From positions 1 through 42,661 of the forward strand of contig JABDEC010000009.1 in assembly GCA_013287265.1 (NCBI GenBank): DNA of 42,661 nucleotides, read 5' to 3'. The translations under genes and the position numbers were made by a program. Below the pieces are notes generated by a model that did no database searches, was not told where the DNA came from, and worked only from the letters and a program-made list of their open reading frames with translations. The DNA comes from Candidatus Babelota bacterium. Lineage in GTDB: Bacteria; Babelota; Babeliae; Babelales; JABDEC01. Shown here one piece after another: positions 16,069 through 24,320 of the stretch (positions within the stretch are counted from its first letter, which is position 1; every line of letters starts with the position of its first letter).

Positions 16069-16601
16069 AAAAAATATTTTACTTGTTATTTTTAATTTCA
16101 CTATCAAATTATACCGCCGATTGTAAAATGGGTGATAGTTTTATTAAAGATCAGGTAAAGTATTGGAATGAAACCTTTTTTTTAAAATTGGCTGATGAGA
16201 AAAAAGGACAGGTAACTTTATTAATCTTTTATTGGATAAAGTTAAATTTTTTCAAGCTAAAATCTGAAGAATTTGAAAAATTACGCAGAGAAATAAATTT
16301 TGAATCTTGGAAAGAGGAAGAAAAATCTGCATTTCTTTATTTTAGAAAGAATATGGAAGTGATTGCTGCTTGCAGTTTGTATGGTCGAACTACTCATTTA
16401 GAATTTCTTGAAGGAAGTAATGAAGAAATTGCGAGTCAGCTAAAATCTTTAAGACAAATTCATATGAAGAAAAATTTCAAGGTATGTATGGCTTTTTATT
16501 CAAAAGCATATAAATACTTAAATGACCATGCAATAAAAATGAATGATAAAAATGTAATCGGACCTAAAGAATTTGAGCTCATTTCAACGCATTTTGCTTA
16601 A
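16065..16601 (+). CDS. Secreted protein, ileS-operon paralogue family (divergent subgroup A)
   Basis: The 178-aa product is the last and most divergent family member. It has a signal peptide (about 1-18, ending NYTAD), the block 'KYWNETFFLKLADEKKGQV', and near the end 'FYSKAYKYL' with 'GPKEFE'. An extra segment of about 35 residues lies between the blocks. It starts in an ATGA overlap, and its 3' end overlaps the convergent thioredoxin gene by 23 bases. Function is unknown. Confidence 0.72.
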   Translation: MKKIFYLLFLISLSNYTADCKMGDSFIKDQVKYWNETFFLKLADEKKGQVTLLIFYWIKLNFFKLKSEEFEKLRREINFESWKEEEKSAFLYFRKNMEVIAACSLYGRTTHLEFLEGSNEEIASQLKSLRQIHMKKNFKVCMAFYSKAYKYLNDHAIKMNDKNVIGPKEFELISTHFA

Positions 16602-16995
16602 TTTTATTTTTTAAATTTTCTAGTGTAATTCTGCCTAGTACTGTTTCTTTTAACGAACCATTTTTATAGAATAGGGTGGTTGGAATTGGCCCAACTTTGC
16701 AAATTGCTGCAATTTTTGGATATTTATCAATATCAAGTGATAAATATTTTATCTGAATTTTTTTATTATCGATCATTATTTCTAGATCTTTAGCTGCTTG
16801 TTCAAATAATGGAGCATATAATTTGCAAGGCTGACACCATGTTGCATAAAATTTAACAACGGCAATACCCTGAAAGTTTATTTCTTTATTATAATTTTCT
16901 ATCTGTTGATTTATTGGTGAATTTTTCAATTCGGTGATTGCCGAATGAATTGAATTAATTAATAGAAGAGTTATGGTCAAAATTTTTATTTTCAT
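16579..16995 (-). CDS. Secreted thioredoxin
   Basis: The 138-aa product is a single thioredoxin domain behind a signal peptide (about 1-18, ending SIHSA). The active site reads 'ATWCQPCK' (Cys54, Cys57), and the cis-proline loop is 'VGPIPTTLFYKNG'. The CQPC dipeptide is one change from CGPC. Export suggests thiol-disulfide exchange outside the cytoplasm, either reducing or shuffling disulfides of the exported Cys-rich proteins. That role is inference. The ATG is preceded by AAGGAAAAGC. It stands alone on the minus strand, convergent with the paralogue operon. Confidence 0.9.
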   Translation of the reverse strand: MKIKILTITLLLINSIHSAITELKNSPINQQIENYNKEINFQGIAVVKFYATWCQPCKLYAPLFEQAAKDLEIMIDNKKIQIKYLSLDIDKYPKIAAICKVGPIPTTLFYKNGSLKETVLGRITLENLKNKIKQNALK

Positions 16996-17078
16996 TGCTT
17001 TTCCTTTTTTAAATAAAATAGGAAATTTAAAATTTAAAAGTAAAGGGTATTAAATTTTTTTCTAATGTCGTATAATTC

Positions 17079-17108
17079 TTACTTTATATCAACTTAATCA
17101 TATATAAT
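17079..17108 (+). promoter_or_regulatory. Promoter of the candidate structured RNA
   Basis: TATAAT (17103-17108) lies seven bases before the first paired base of a long hairpin, where transcription would begin. TTACTT (17079-17084) at an 18-bp spacing is a weak -35. Confidence 0.4.
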
Positions 17109-17111
17109 AAG

Positions 17112-17290
17112 GGTGAGAGATGTGGTCAAAATAAAAATTCCCTGTGGGTGTAATTTTTTATTTTTCCCCCATCTCTCATTGTACTTCGAAGCTAAAATTA
17201 GATGTAAAGATGTACCAATGCCATGACCCAATGAGGAGTTGGCAGTGATTTGCGAAAACAAAATGTATCCATGTCGAATGGGAGATCTGT
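17112..17290 (+). ncRNA. Candidate structured non-coding RNA, unassigned
   Basis: The 302-bp gap from 16996 to 17297 holds no complete gene of normal size and is richer in G+C than its surroundings. A continuous hairpin spans 17112-17180: bases 17114-17122 pair perfectly with 17170-17178, then an A/T stem (17028-type run at 17128-17137 with 17055-type run at 17155-17164) continues inward, and ccc/ggg closes a three-base loop. A second stem pairs 17219-17223 (tgcca) with 17240-17244 (tggca). A TATAAT ends six bases upstream. I found no SRP, tmRNA, RNase P or 6S signature. An alternative is a broken small gene: one plus-strand frame reads from GTG 17122 to beyond 17290 with a single TGA at 17224. 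Confidence 0.4.
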
Positions 17291-17297
17291 TAAAGAA

Positions 17298-18821
17298 TTA
17301 CTCTTTTTCATTGACCAATTTCATTATCTTCTTACCTTTTTCTATAATCTGAGTTAAGAAATTCTTTAATTCTTTGTCAGAATCGGTTAGAAAATCATTA
17401 ATTTTTTCTAATTCAGAATATTTTTTATCCAAACCGTTATAAAATTCCTTTAATTTATTTTTATAAATTTCTTGAGCGTCTTTACTCAACTTTGATACAG
17501 AGGAGTTTATATTTTGTACAGATTTGATCGCATTATCATGTTGTATTAAAAATTCCAAATTTATTGAACTTAACCTTGATTTTTTTGATTTATCATTCAG
17601 TTTATTTAGCGTCGAATCTAATTCTTTTGAAATATTATCTAATTTAACTTTTAAATTTTGAATATCATTGTCAATTATTGATTTATCATTTCTAACCAAT
17701 GGAAAATTTCTTTTTATAGGATTTTCTTTATCTTTTGTTTCTTCCTGAGCTTTCTTGTCATCGGCAGGTTTTTCAACTTTACTAACATTAGACGGAACCG
17801 TTGCAGGTATAGTAGTTGCCTGCGTAGTATTTGCGGCAAAATAAGATGGATTATATCTTGAAGGCGAAATTTTTCTATTTATCCGTTCAGGAATATCAGG
17901 AGTTGTTTGTGAGCTATTAGATATTAATTCTGGTAATTCTTCTTCTTTTTGAGATTCTTTTATTTCTTTTAATTCTTTTGGTACATATTTTTGAAATAAA
18001 CCTTCAATATCTTTTAAAATATTTTTTTCAATAATATGATTTTCGAGGAATTTTATTAGCTCTTTCATTTTTTCCTGAGCGCAAGCCATTTCATCATCTT
18101 CGCATTCTTCATCAAAGGTGATTTGTAATCCTGCAGTATCAGGAACCGAAAATTTTAATTTATTTGTTAATTCTTTTTCAAAAGCTGATAAATTATTTTT
18201 TAATAAAATAAATTCATCAGATCCCAAGATATTTAACAAATTATTTTTAGTCACTACTCTCTTTAGTAATGATTCTAAGAAAGAAAGTTTTACAAAAATT
18301 TTGTTAGAAACTTGTGGTAATGAATTTAATTTGCATTTAATATTGGCTATTTTATCCAATATTTTATTTAAAAGACTTTTTACTTCCTGGGTTTTTGAAG
18401 TGTAAGGTACTTTTTCTTCCTCAGATTTTTTCTCTTCCTTTGGTTCCTGCTCAACTTTTACTTCTTCAGTTTGCTTTGTTTCTTCTTTTGGTTTTTCTTC
18501 TAATAATTTTTTTACTTCATCATAGCTAACGCCAGTCAACTTGGATGTTTCTTCCAATACTTTCTTTTTTTCCTCTTCGGGTAATGCATTTAATAATTCA
18601 TTTGTCATTTTCATTAGTTCATCTTCAGGAATATCCTTAAAATCTTCAGCGAATTTATTAAACAATTCCTCTTCGCTTAAATTGCCTAATTTTTCAAATT
18701 CGGCATCAAGCTTTTTTAATTCTTCTGGGCTTAAAGAAGCTAAAGGATCAGTCGTAGGTCCGAAAGCCAATAAATTGAACAAAAAACAAAAGAAAATAGC
18801 TAACTTTTTAATAATTTTCAT
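17298..18821 (-). CDS. Large secreted Lys/Glu-rich protein, function unknown
   Basis: The 507-aa product begins at the ATG at 18821, which has GGAG six bases upstream; an ATG four codons earlier would overlap that site. A signal peptide (about 1-22) precedes an N-terminal helical region with repeated 'PEEL/PEDEL/SEEEL' turns (about 30-110), a Lys/Glu low-complexity stretch (about 110-140), a helical central domain with a small Cys pair ('CEDDEMAC', about 240), a Thr/Pro/Ser-rich linker (about 310-360) and a C-terminal coiled-coil-like region (about 380-505). I do not recognise a family. It is divergent from the pseudopilin-like cluster, with a short inverted repeat (tgttatg/cataaca, 18835-18854) between them. 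Confidence 0.75.
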   Translation of the reverse strand: MKIIKKLAIFFCFLFNLLAFGPTTDPLASLSPEELKKLDAEFEKLGNLSEEELFNKFAEDFKDIPEDELMKMTNELLNALPEEEKKKVLEETSKLTGVSYDEVKKLLEEKPKEETKQTEEVKVEQEPKEEKKSEEEKVPYTSKTQEVKSLLNKILDKIANIKCKLNSLPQVSNKIFVKLSFLESLLKRVVTKNNLLNILGSDEFILLKNNLSAFEKELTNKLKFSVPDTAGLQITFDEECEDDEMACAQEKMKELIKFLENHIIEKNILKDIEGLFQKYVPKELKEIKESQKEEELPELISNSSQTTPDIPERINRKISPSRYNPSYFAANTTQATTIPATVPSNVSKVEKPADDKKAQEETKDKENPIKRNFPLVRNDKSIIDNDIQNLKVKLDNISKELDSTLNKLNDKSKKSRLSSINLEFLIQHDNAIKSVQNINSSVSKLSKDAQEIYKNKLKEFYNGLDKKYSELEKINDFLTDSDKELKNFLTQIIEKGKKIMKLVNEKE

Positions 18822-18878
18822 TTTTAACTCCATATGTTATGAATAAACATAACAAAACAATAATTAAATATTTTCTAT

Positions 18879-19277
18879 ATGAAATATCCATTTAATATCT
18901 ATTATAGCGGTTTTTTTCTAATAGAGCTACTAGTAGCTATAGGCCTTTTGTCAATATTTTCACTGCTGGTAGCCCAATATCAGGTTAAAATAATATCAGT
19001 GGAATATGATTCCTTAAAATACCGACAGGCTTTAAATTTAGCCAACGATATCATTGAAGAAATTGCAATTAGTAAGAGTTTTAAAAATCAATTCTTAAAA
19101 GATGATTTTACCGTAAATCTTGAATCCTTAGATGGGTTATTAAAAGGGGAAAACCTAAAAAAGGGTAATGAGCAATCAAATCTTAAAAGGCTTTCTTTAA
19201 ATAGAATTTCTGTGAGTTGGTTTAATTTTTCTAAAAAACGTCAACAGATTTCTCTGGAGTTTGGGGTTATTGTATGA
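18879..19277 (+). CDS. Pseudopilin-like protein (GspI/PilV type)
   Basis: The 132-aa product carries a type IV prepilin cleavage site, 'YYSG|FFLIELLVAIGLL': Gly at -1 (residue 11), a hydrophobic helix and Glu at +5. That is the hallmark of type II secretion pseudopilins and type IV minor pilins. The short globular part and first place in the cluster fit GspI/PilV. It starts at an ATG with a weak ribosome site, and its TGA overlaps the next ATG. Assembly would be at the inner membrane and periplasm after processing by a prepilin peptidase that is not in this window. Confidence 0.75.
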   Translation: MKYPFNIYYSGFFLIELLVAIGLLSIFSLLVAQYQVKIISVEYDSLKYRQALNLANDIIEEIAISKSFKNQFLKDDFTVNLESLDGLLKGENLKKGNEQSNLKRLSLNRISVSWFNFSKKRQQISLEFGVIV

Positions 19278-19783
19278 AAAATAAATCAGGATCTCTTTTA
19301 ATAGAAATACTTATTTATTTGTTTCTTTCGTCGATTTTTTTATTATTACTTTTTCAATTTGTTATAAACTCATACAGAGAATACAAAAATATTAACTTAA
19401 ATAATTCAAAATTAGTCCGCTCACTAATAAGTTTAGATCTTATAACAAGTGATATTCAAAAATCTTCAAAAGAGATTAAGCGTTGGAAAAAAATTGCTGA
19501 TTCAGAAATAATTTTTTCAATAAAAAATATTGATGTTGGCTGGCATTTTAGTGAAAGTAGATTGTATAGAATAGAAGGGCAGTATGATCAAAATAAAAAT
19601 AGCTGGCAAAATAAAATTGAATCTTTGGCTGCAGTCAATTTATCAAATTTCAATTTTTTAATTTACAAAGCTGCCGAAGAAATCAAATTAATTAAAATCA
19701 ATTTTGGAATTTTAGTTGGTAAAAAAATTAAGCAATTCTCAAAATCTGTAAGCCCGCGTATTGGCTTAATTGGCTTAATATGA
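19274..19783 (+). CDS. Pseudopilin-like protein (GspJ/PilW type)
   Basis: The 169-aa product has a six-residue leader and the prepilin site 'KSG|SLLIEILIYLFLSS', with Glu at +5 and a long hydrophobic helix. The length and second place in the cluster fit GspJ (PulJ). The globular part contains 'DIQKSSKEIKRW', a helix-strand transition common after pseudopilin stems, but no specific motif. It overlaps both neighbours through ATGA junctions (19274-19277 and 19780-19783). Confidence 0.72.
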   Translation: MKNKSGSLLIEILIYLFLSSIFLLLLFQFVINSYREYKNINLNNSKLVRSLISLDLITSDIQKSSKEIKRWKKIADSEIIFSIKNIDVGWHFSESRLYRIEGQYDQNKNSWQNKIESLAAVNLSNFNFLIYKAAEEIKLIKINFGILVGKKIKQFSKSVSPRIGLIGLI

Positions 19784-20244
19784 AAAAGAAAGATGGTTCA
19801 GTAATTTTAATTTTAGTAATAATATCCGCCATAATTTTGTTGTATTTTATAAATGGACAACAAAGTGCAGAATTTTTAATGTTGGCTAATTTAAAAAAAT
19901 ATAAATTTGATAAACAATTTAGAGTTACTGAATCTTTATGTAATTTTGCGATCGTAAAATGTTTCAATAATTTTGACCTTTATATTAAACAATCAAAAGA
20001 ACAAAATGATTCATTAAATTTGATATTGTATAATGGGCTTTGGCCGGCCAATTCAAATAAATTTAAGGGCCTTGCAAAAATTACTGTAAAAGAACTAAAG
20101 ATTGTTATTGAATCACAAACTTTTGATCAACAAAATAAAGATGTTTGCGTAATAAATTGTTGTTTGCTTGAAGAGGAAATACAAAATCCTAATTCAGAAA
20201 AAATAATTAAAAAAATTAACTTAATTGATTGGCAAGTGAATTGA
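19780..20244 (+). CDS. GspK/PilX-like tip pseudopilin, short form
   Basis: The 154-aa product has a six-residue leader and the site 'KKDG|SVILILVIISAIILL'. Position +5 is Leu rather than Glu. Loss of Glu5 is typical of GspK, the tip pseudopilin of type II secretion, and the third position after I- and J-like genes supports the match. It is about half the usual GspK length, so the calcium-binding and helical insert domains of classical GspK are absent. The stop overlaps the TTG start proposed for lnt. Confidence 0.65.
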   Translation: MKKKDGSVILILVIISAIILLYFINGQQSAEFLMLANLKKYKFDKQFRVTESLCNFAIVKCFNNFDLYIKQSKEQNDSLNLILYNGLWPANSNKFKGLAKITVKELKIVIESQTFDQQNKDVCVINCCLLEEEIQNPNSEKIIKKINLIDWQVN

Positions 20245-21551
20245 AATTAAATGTATCGATAGATTCAGTAAAAAAATCTATATTACTATTTTCTTCATCT
20301 GTCATCTTTGCTCTTTCATTCATTTCGCCAGATTCAATAGGCTTACTTACATTTTTTTATTTAACTCCAATTTTTTATCTTGGATTAAAACATTCATTAT
20401 CTTTTAAATATGGTTTTTTTTGGGGAATTTGTTTTTACTCGATTCATTTTTATTATTTGTTTATTTTGATTCATGAGAAAGGGCAAGGGGAGTTTAAACA
20501 ATTTGCAGCGGTATTTATTATTTTTTATTTTTCATTTTTTTCCGGATGCTGGTTTTATTTTTCAAATAAATTCTCTAAAAACAAGGGAATTTATTATAAA
20601 GCAATTATCTGGTGTTTATTAACCTTTTTATTTATTTTTATTAACTATAATTTTATTTTTTGGATTTTTGGGTCAAATTCAGGCTACGTTCTAACGCATC
20701 CATTATTGCCATTGATTAATTGGAATCTACTAAATTTTCTTCCAATAATCGGAATTTGGTTACTTACCTTAATTTTAATAATTTTTTCTATGTTATTAAC
20801 GCTGTTGTTAATAAATAAAAAAATGACTTTATTTTTATTTTCTTTAATTTGTTTTTTTCCATTTTTCGCTTGCATATTTATTTATAAAGAAAAAATCATT
20901 GATAAAATTGATTCAAATGAAATTGGATTTATAGATAATTCAGATAATTCAAATAATCCTTATGATATTGCAAATAATATCAAGTCTAAGATTTTGCAAC
21001 TGGTTAAGCAAAAACCGAATATAAAGATTATCTTATTACCTGAATCTGCATTTCCTTTTGCCTTAAATGAATTTGAGGAGATCATTAACTGGTGGTTTTA
21101 TGAATTAAAAGATAAAAAAATACATATTCTGTTAGGTTCTCACAGAAAGGAAAAAGGTAAAACTTTTAATACCTCATATCATTTGTTTGATAGCCGTATA
21201 ATTAATTATTATGACAAAACAAATTTAATATTTTTCTCTGAATATTTACCCGATTCTTGGAAAATAATTGGTCTTTCAAAGCTTTTTTTAAATAATTCTA
21301 AGGAATTTTGTCCTGGAAAAGAAAGGAATACTATTTTTGAAATTGGAAATTTAAAAATTCAACCTTGTATTTGCTCTGATTTGTTTTTGCAAAAAAAGCT
21401 ATTTAAAGAATTCGATTTTATTTTATTTTTTATGAATATTAATTGGTTTTCTATAAATTATATAAAAAGACTTCTATATTTATTTATTAAATTTAAAGAA
21501 TTGGAATTAAATAAACTAATAATTTATGTAGATAATACAACTCAAAGATGA
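20241..21551 (+). CDS. lnt: Apolipoprotein N-acyltransferase, C-terminally short
   Basis: Lnt transfers the third acyl chain to lipoproteins at the periplasmic face of the inner membrane. About six hydrophobic helices (residues about 10-215) precede a nitrilase-like domain. The catalytic triad is visible as Glu in 'LLPESAFPF' (about 268), Lys in 'YDKTNL' (about 325) and Cys in 'QPCICSDLF' (about 377, the second Cys). The 436-aa protein ends at 'IIYVDNTTQR', where other Lnt proteins read a R-A-T-N-T-G-like strand and then continue about 70-90 residues to a final helix. The last strands and that helix are missing. I place the start at TTG 20241 (TTGA overlap); TTG 20229 is possible. Confidence 0.8.
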   Translation: MKLNVSIDSVKKSILLFSSSVIFALSFISPDSIGLLTFFYLTPIFYLGLKHSLSFKYGFFWGICFYSIHFYYLFILIHEKGQGEFKQFAAVFIIFYFSFFSGCWFYFSNKFSKNKGIYYKAIIWCLLTFLFIFINYNFIFWIFGSNSGYVLTHPLLPLINWNLLNFLPIIGIWLLTLILIIFSMLLTLLLINKKMTLFLFSLICFFPFFACIFIYKEKIIDKIDSNEIGFIDNSDNSNNPYDIANNIKSKILQLVKQKPNIKIILLPESAFPFALNEFEEIINWWFYELKDKKIHILLGSHRKEKGKTFNTSYHLFDSRIINYYDKTNLIFFSEYLPDSWKIIGLSKLFLNNSKEFCPGKERNTIFEIGNLKIQPCICSDLFLQKKLFKEFDFILFFMNINWFSINYIKRLLYLFIKFKELELNKLIIYVDNTTQR

Positions 21552-21560
21552 ATTTATTAA

Positions 21561-21594
21561 TCTCAATTAACCATCATTCTCAATTAACCATCAT
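21561..21594. repeat. Perfect 17-bp tandem duplication
   Basis: The unit tctcaattaaccatcat occurs twice back to back (21561-21577 and 21578-21594). It covers the stop codon and last codons of the minus-strand gene ending at 21584 and lies just after the shortened lnt. Confidence 0.95.
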
Positions 21595-22348
21595 TAGATT
21601 GTTTAATTTTGAATTTTTCACCTTTAAATGGACCAATTAAGAAAACTAAATCTAATTCTTTATTTAATTCTTGTAATTTTCTAAAAAGCTTTTCAAAATT
21701 TTCAATTAGCTCAGATTTTGACATTTTACTAATTTTTCGAACATCAATAAATTTTAAATCTATAAGAATAAATTTTCCTATTGTTTTATGAACTAAAGAT
21801 TTTTCTTTTTTTGACAAATTTAAATTATAATCTTTATGGTCTAACTGAAAAATTGAATAATAAAGAATGTTTAATAACATAACATAATCTTTTTCGTCCA
21901 ATTTATATTGATTCGCAAAATTAAAAAATAAAGTTTTACCCTTATCTTTTCCGAAGCTGATTTTTGGATCTTGCCCTTTCATTGTTGTATATTCTTTAAA
22001 AAGATTTTGATAAAAATCAATTAAATTTAAAATACTTCTTTCGTATATAATAGCAGCAGCAAGTTCAAATAACTCTGATATTAATTCTAAGTCTTCATCT
22101 CCATCAGAATCTGAATCATCACTTTGAAGAAGTGATATAAAATTTAACGCTGAAATAATTTCTTCCTCATTGTTAGTAATCATTTGCCTAATTTTATAAT
22201 AAATTAAACTGATAGTATGATTTAAATAATTTAAAGGTATTTGAATATTTTCTGTAGATTCTTCTTTATGTTCTTCCATTGGCTGAAGATCAGAAGAATT
22301 TAATGAAAAAATAAATAAAAATGAAAATAAAATCTTTTTTTTAAACAT
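21584..22348 (-). CDS. Secreted protein, function unknown
   Basis: The 254-aa product has a signal peptide (about 1-18, ending LNSS), an acidic linker and a helical body. An Asp/Ser-rich acidic tract 'DDSDSDGDEDLE' lies at about residues 76-87. No known domain was recognised. It is convergent with lnt, and its final codons fall in a tandem duplication, so the original C-terminus may have differed. The ATG has a weak GAAG site. It is divergent from rplI. Confidence 0.65.
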   Translation of the reverse strand: MFKKKILFSFLFIFSLNSSDLQPMEEHKEESTENIQIPLNYLNHTISLIYYKIRQMITNNEEEIISALNFISLLQSDDSDSDGDEDLELISELFELAAAIIYERSILNLIDFYQNLFKEYTTMKGQDPKISFGKDKGKTLFFNFANQYKLDEKDYVMLLNILYYSIFQLDHKDYNLNLSKKEKSLVHKTIGKFILIDLKFIDVRKISKMSKSELIENFEKLFRKLQELNKELDLVFLIGPFKGEKFKIKQSNDG

Positions 22349-22485
22349 AATATCTTCAGTAAAAACCCCAATTAATATAATCTTATTCTAAATTAGTGCA
22401 AACCATTTCCAAAGATTCTTATTTAAATATCATTAATTTTAGGTTATTATTAAAACATAAAGATAATATATCTAAAGGATTAACC

Positions 22486-22929
22486 ATGAAAGTTTATTTA
22501 TTAAAAGATATTGAAAATGTGGGTATTTCAGGGGAAATTATTAACGTTAAAGAAGGTTATGCTGCAAATTTCCTATTTCCAAAAAAACTGGCTATTGAAA
22601 TAACAAAAGCGAATCATGATTTTTACGCTAAAAAAGCCAAAACTATAGAAAACAGAAAAGAAGCCATTTCAGAAAAAAGTTCAATGTTATCTGAAAAGAT
22701 TAAATCTTTAAAATTTACAATTAAAAGAAAAATGCATGATGGCGACAAGCTTTATGCATCAATAAGTCCTTCAGAAATTGCTGATTTATTGGCAGCTGAA
22801 AGTATAAAAGTAGCTAAAAATCAGATTATTTTGGATAAACCAATAAAAACTCAAGGAACTTTTGAAATAACTGTAAAGCTTTCCAATCAATTGCAACCAA
22901 AATTAACTTTAAAAGTTGTTCCTGAATAA
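22486..22929 (+). CDS. rplI: 50S ribosomal protein L9
   Basis: L9 binds 23S rRNA and projects from the large subunit near the L1 stalk. The 147-aa product has the N-terminal signature '[19 protein letters not shown]' (about 12-30), the connecting helix and a C-terminal domain of normal size. The ATG at 22486 has AAAGGA seven bases before it; an upstream GTG at 22396 would add 30 residues unlike L9. A TATAAT at 22376-22381 lies in the leader. dnaB follows after 23 bases, a gene order seen in many bacteria. Confidence 0.96.
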   Translation: MKVYLLKDIENVGISGEIINVKEGYAANFLFPKKLAIEITKANHDFYAKKAKTIENRKEAISEKSSMLSEKIKSLKFTIKRKMHDGDKLYASISPSEIADLLAAESIKVAKNQIILDKPIKTQGTFEITVKLSNQLQPKLTLKVVPE

Positions 22930-22952
22930 TTTTTTCAAACGTAAAATTCCTG

Positions 22953-24311
22953 ATGCAACAAAATTTTCATAAGAAACCCAAAGCATCAACAGAAACGCTT
23001 TTGGGAAAACAATTACCTGCAAATACTGAAGCGGAAAAATCCGTTCTTGGAGCAATATTATTAAATGATGAAAATTTTGCCCAGGTTTCAGAAATATTAA
23101 TTCCAAATGATTTTTACTATCAGGCGCATAAAGTCATCTTTGAAATAATGTCTGAATTGGCTCAAAAATATAAAAGAATTGATTTGTTAACATTACAGGA
23201 TGAATTGCAAAAAAAAGAACAATTAGAAGCAATTGGTGGCTTGGTTTATTTAATTTCCCTTCAAGAAGAGATTCCTGTCATAGGTTTAATTCAGCAACAT
23301 GCAAAAATAATAAAAGAAAAATCAATTTTAAGAGAATTAATTAATTCAGCTACAGATATAATTACAAATTGCTATGGACAGAATGAAAAAGATATCGAAT
23401 CAGTTCTTGATTCTTCTGAAAAAATAATTTTCCAAATTTCCAATAAACGTTCAAATCATTCATTTGTGCAATTGAATATTTGGTTAAAAAAGACATTTTC
23501 ACATTTATCTGATATTAAAAGTCATAGCAAAGGCGTAACAGGAATTTCTACTGGTTTTAGACATTTGGATGAATATACTTCTGGATTGCAAAAAAGTGAT
23601 TTAATTGTTTTGGCTGCAAGGCCATCGATGGGTAAAACTTCTTTAGCTTTAAATATTGCCTTAAATGCGGCAATTAATGAAATTGTTGTAGGTTTATTTT
23701 CTCTAGAAATGTCTGCAGAGCAGTTAACATTACGTTTACTTTCAACTGAATCACAAATTGCGCATCAAAATATAAGAAATGCTACAATAAGTTCTGAAGA
23801 GTGGATGGAATTGACAAAAGTTGCAGCAAGATTGTCAGATTATAAATTCTTTATTGATGATACAGCTTCTTTAACTGTTATGGATTTACGAGCAAAAGCG
23901 CGCAAATTAAAAGTTGAACAAAATTTACAATTTCTGGTGGTTGATTATTTACAACTTTTAAATTCAAATAAAAAGCATGAAAACAGACACCAGGAAGTTT
24001 CAGAAATTTCCCGCTCTTTAAAAGCTTTAGCTAAAGAATTAGAAATACCGATTTTAGCGCTTTCACAACTTTCGCGCGCTGTTGACAGCAGGATGGATAA
24101 AAGACCAATGCTTTCTGATTTACGTGAATCGGGCGCAATTGAACAAGATGCTGATTTGATTATGTTTTTGTACCGTGATATTGTTTATAATCCTGAATCA
24201 GAAAATCCTTCAGGAGCTGAATTAATAATTGGAAAACAAAGAAATGGTCCAACAGGAACAATTAATTTGCAATTTTTACGAGAACTTACAAAATTTGAAG
24301 ATTTTGATTAA
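22953..24311 (+). CDS. dnaB: Replicative DNA helicase DnaB
   Basis: DnaB is the hexameric helicase that unwinds DNA at the replication fork. The 452-aa product has the N-terminal helical domain ('NTEAEKSVLGAILL', about 24-37), the RecA-like domain with Walker A 'ARPSMGKTSLA' (about 222-232), Walker B around 'FLVVDYLQLL', then 'ALSQLSRAVDSR' and 'SDLRESGAIEQDAD'. All helicase motifs are intact and the length is standard. The ribosome site is weak, so translation may depend on rplI upstream. It converges on the double-knottin gene with nine bases between the stops. Confidence 0.97.
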   Translation: MQQNFHKKPKASTETLLGKQLPANTEAEKSVLGAILLNDENFAQVSEILIPNDFYYQAHKVIFEIMSELAQKYKRIDLLTLQDELQKKEQLEAIGGLVYLISLQEEIPVIGLIQQHAKIIKEKSILRELINSATDIITNCYGQNEKDIESVLDSSEKIIFQISNKRSNHSFVQLNIWLKKTFSHLSDIKSHSKGVTGISTGFRHLDEYTSGLQKSDLIVLAARPSMGKTSLALNIALNAAINEIVVGLFSLEMSAEQLTLRLLSTESQIAHQNIRNATISSEEWMELTKVAARLSDYKFFIDDTASLTVMDLRAKARKLKVEQNLQFLVVDYLQLLNSNKKHENRHQEVSEISRSLKALAKELEIPILALSQLSRAVDSRMDKRPMLSDLRESGAIEQDADLIMFLYRDIVYNPESENPSGAELIIGKQRNGPTGTINLQFLRELTKFEDFD

Positions 24312-24320
24312 ATTGGATTT

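Noticed and set aside
17122-17226. 34-codon open frame from a GTG with a GAGAG before it
   Set aside because: Not called as a gene because it lies within the long hairpin and ends early; kept only as an alternative reading of the structured region.
17112-17290. 6S, SRP, tmRNA or RNase P RNA
   Set aside because: The ends do not pair as in 6S, and the conserved SRP loop, tmRNA tag and T-arm, and RNase P core motifs are absent.
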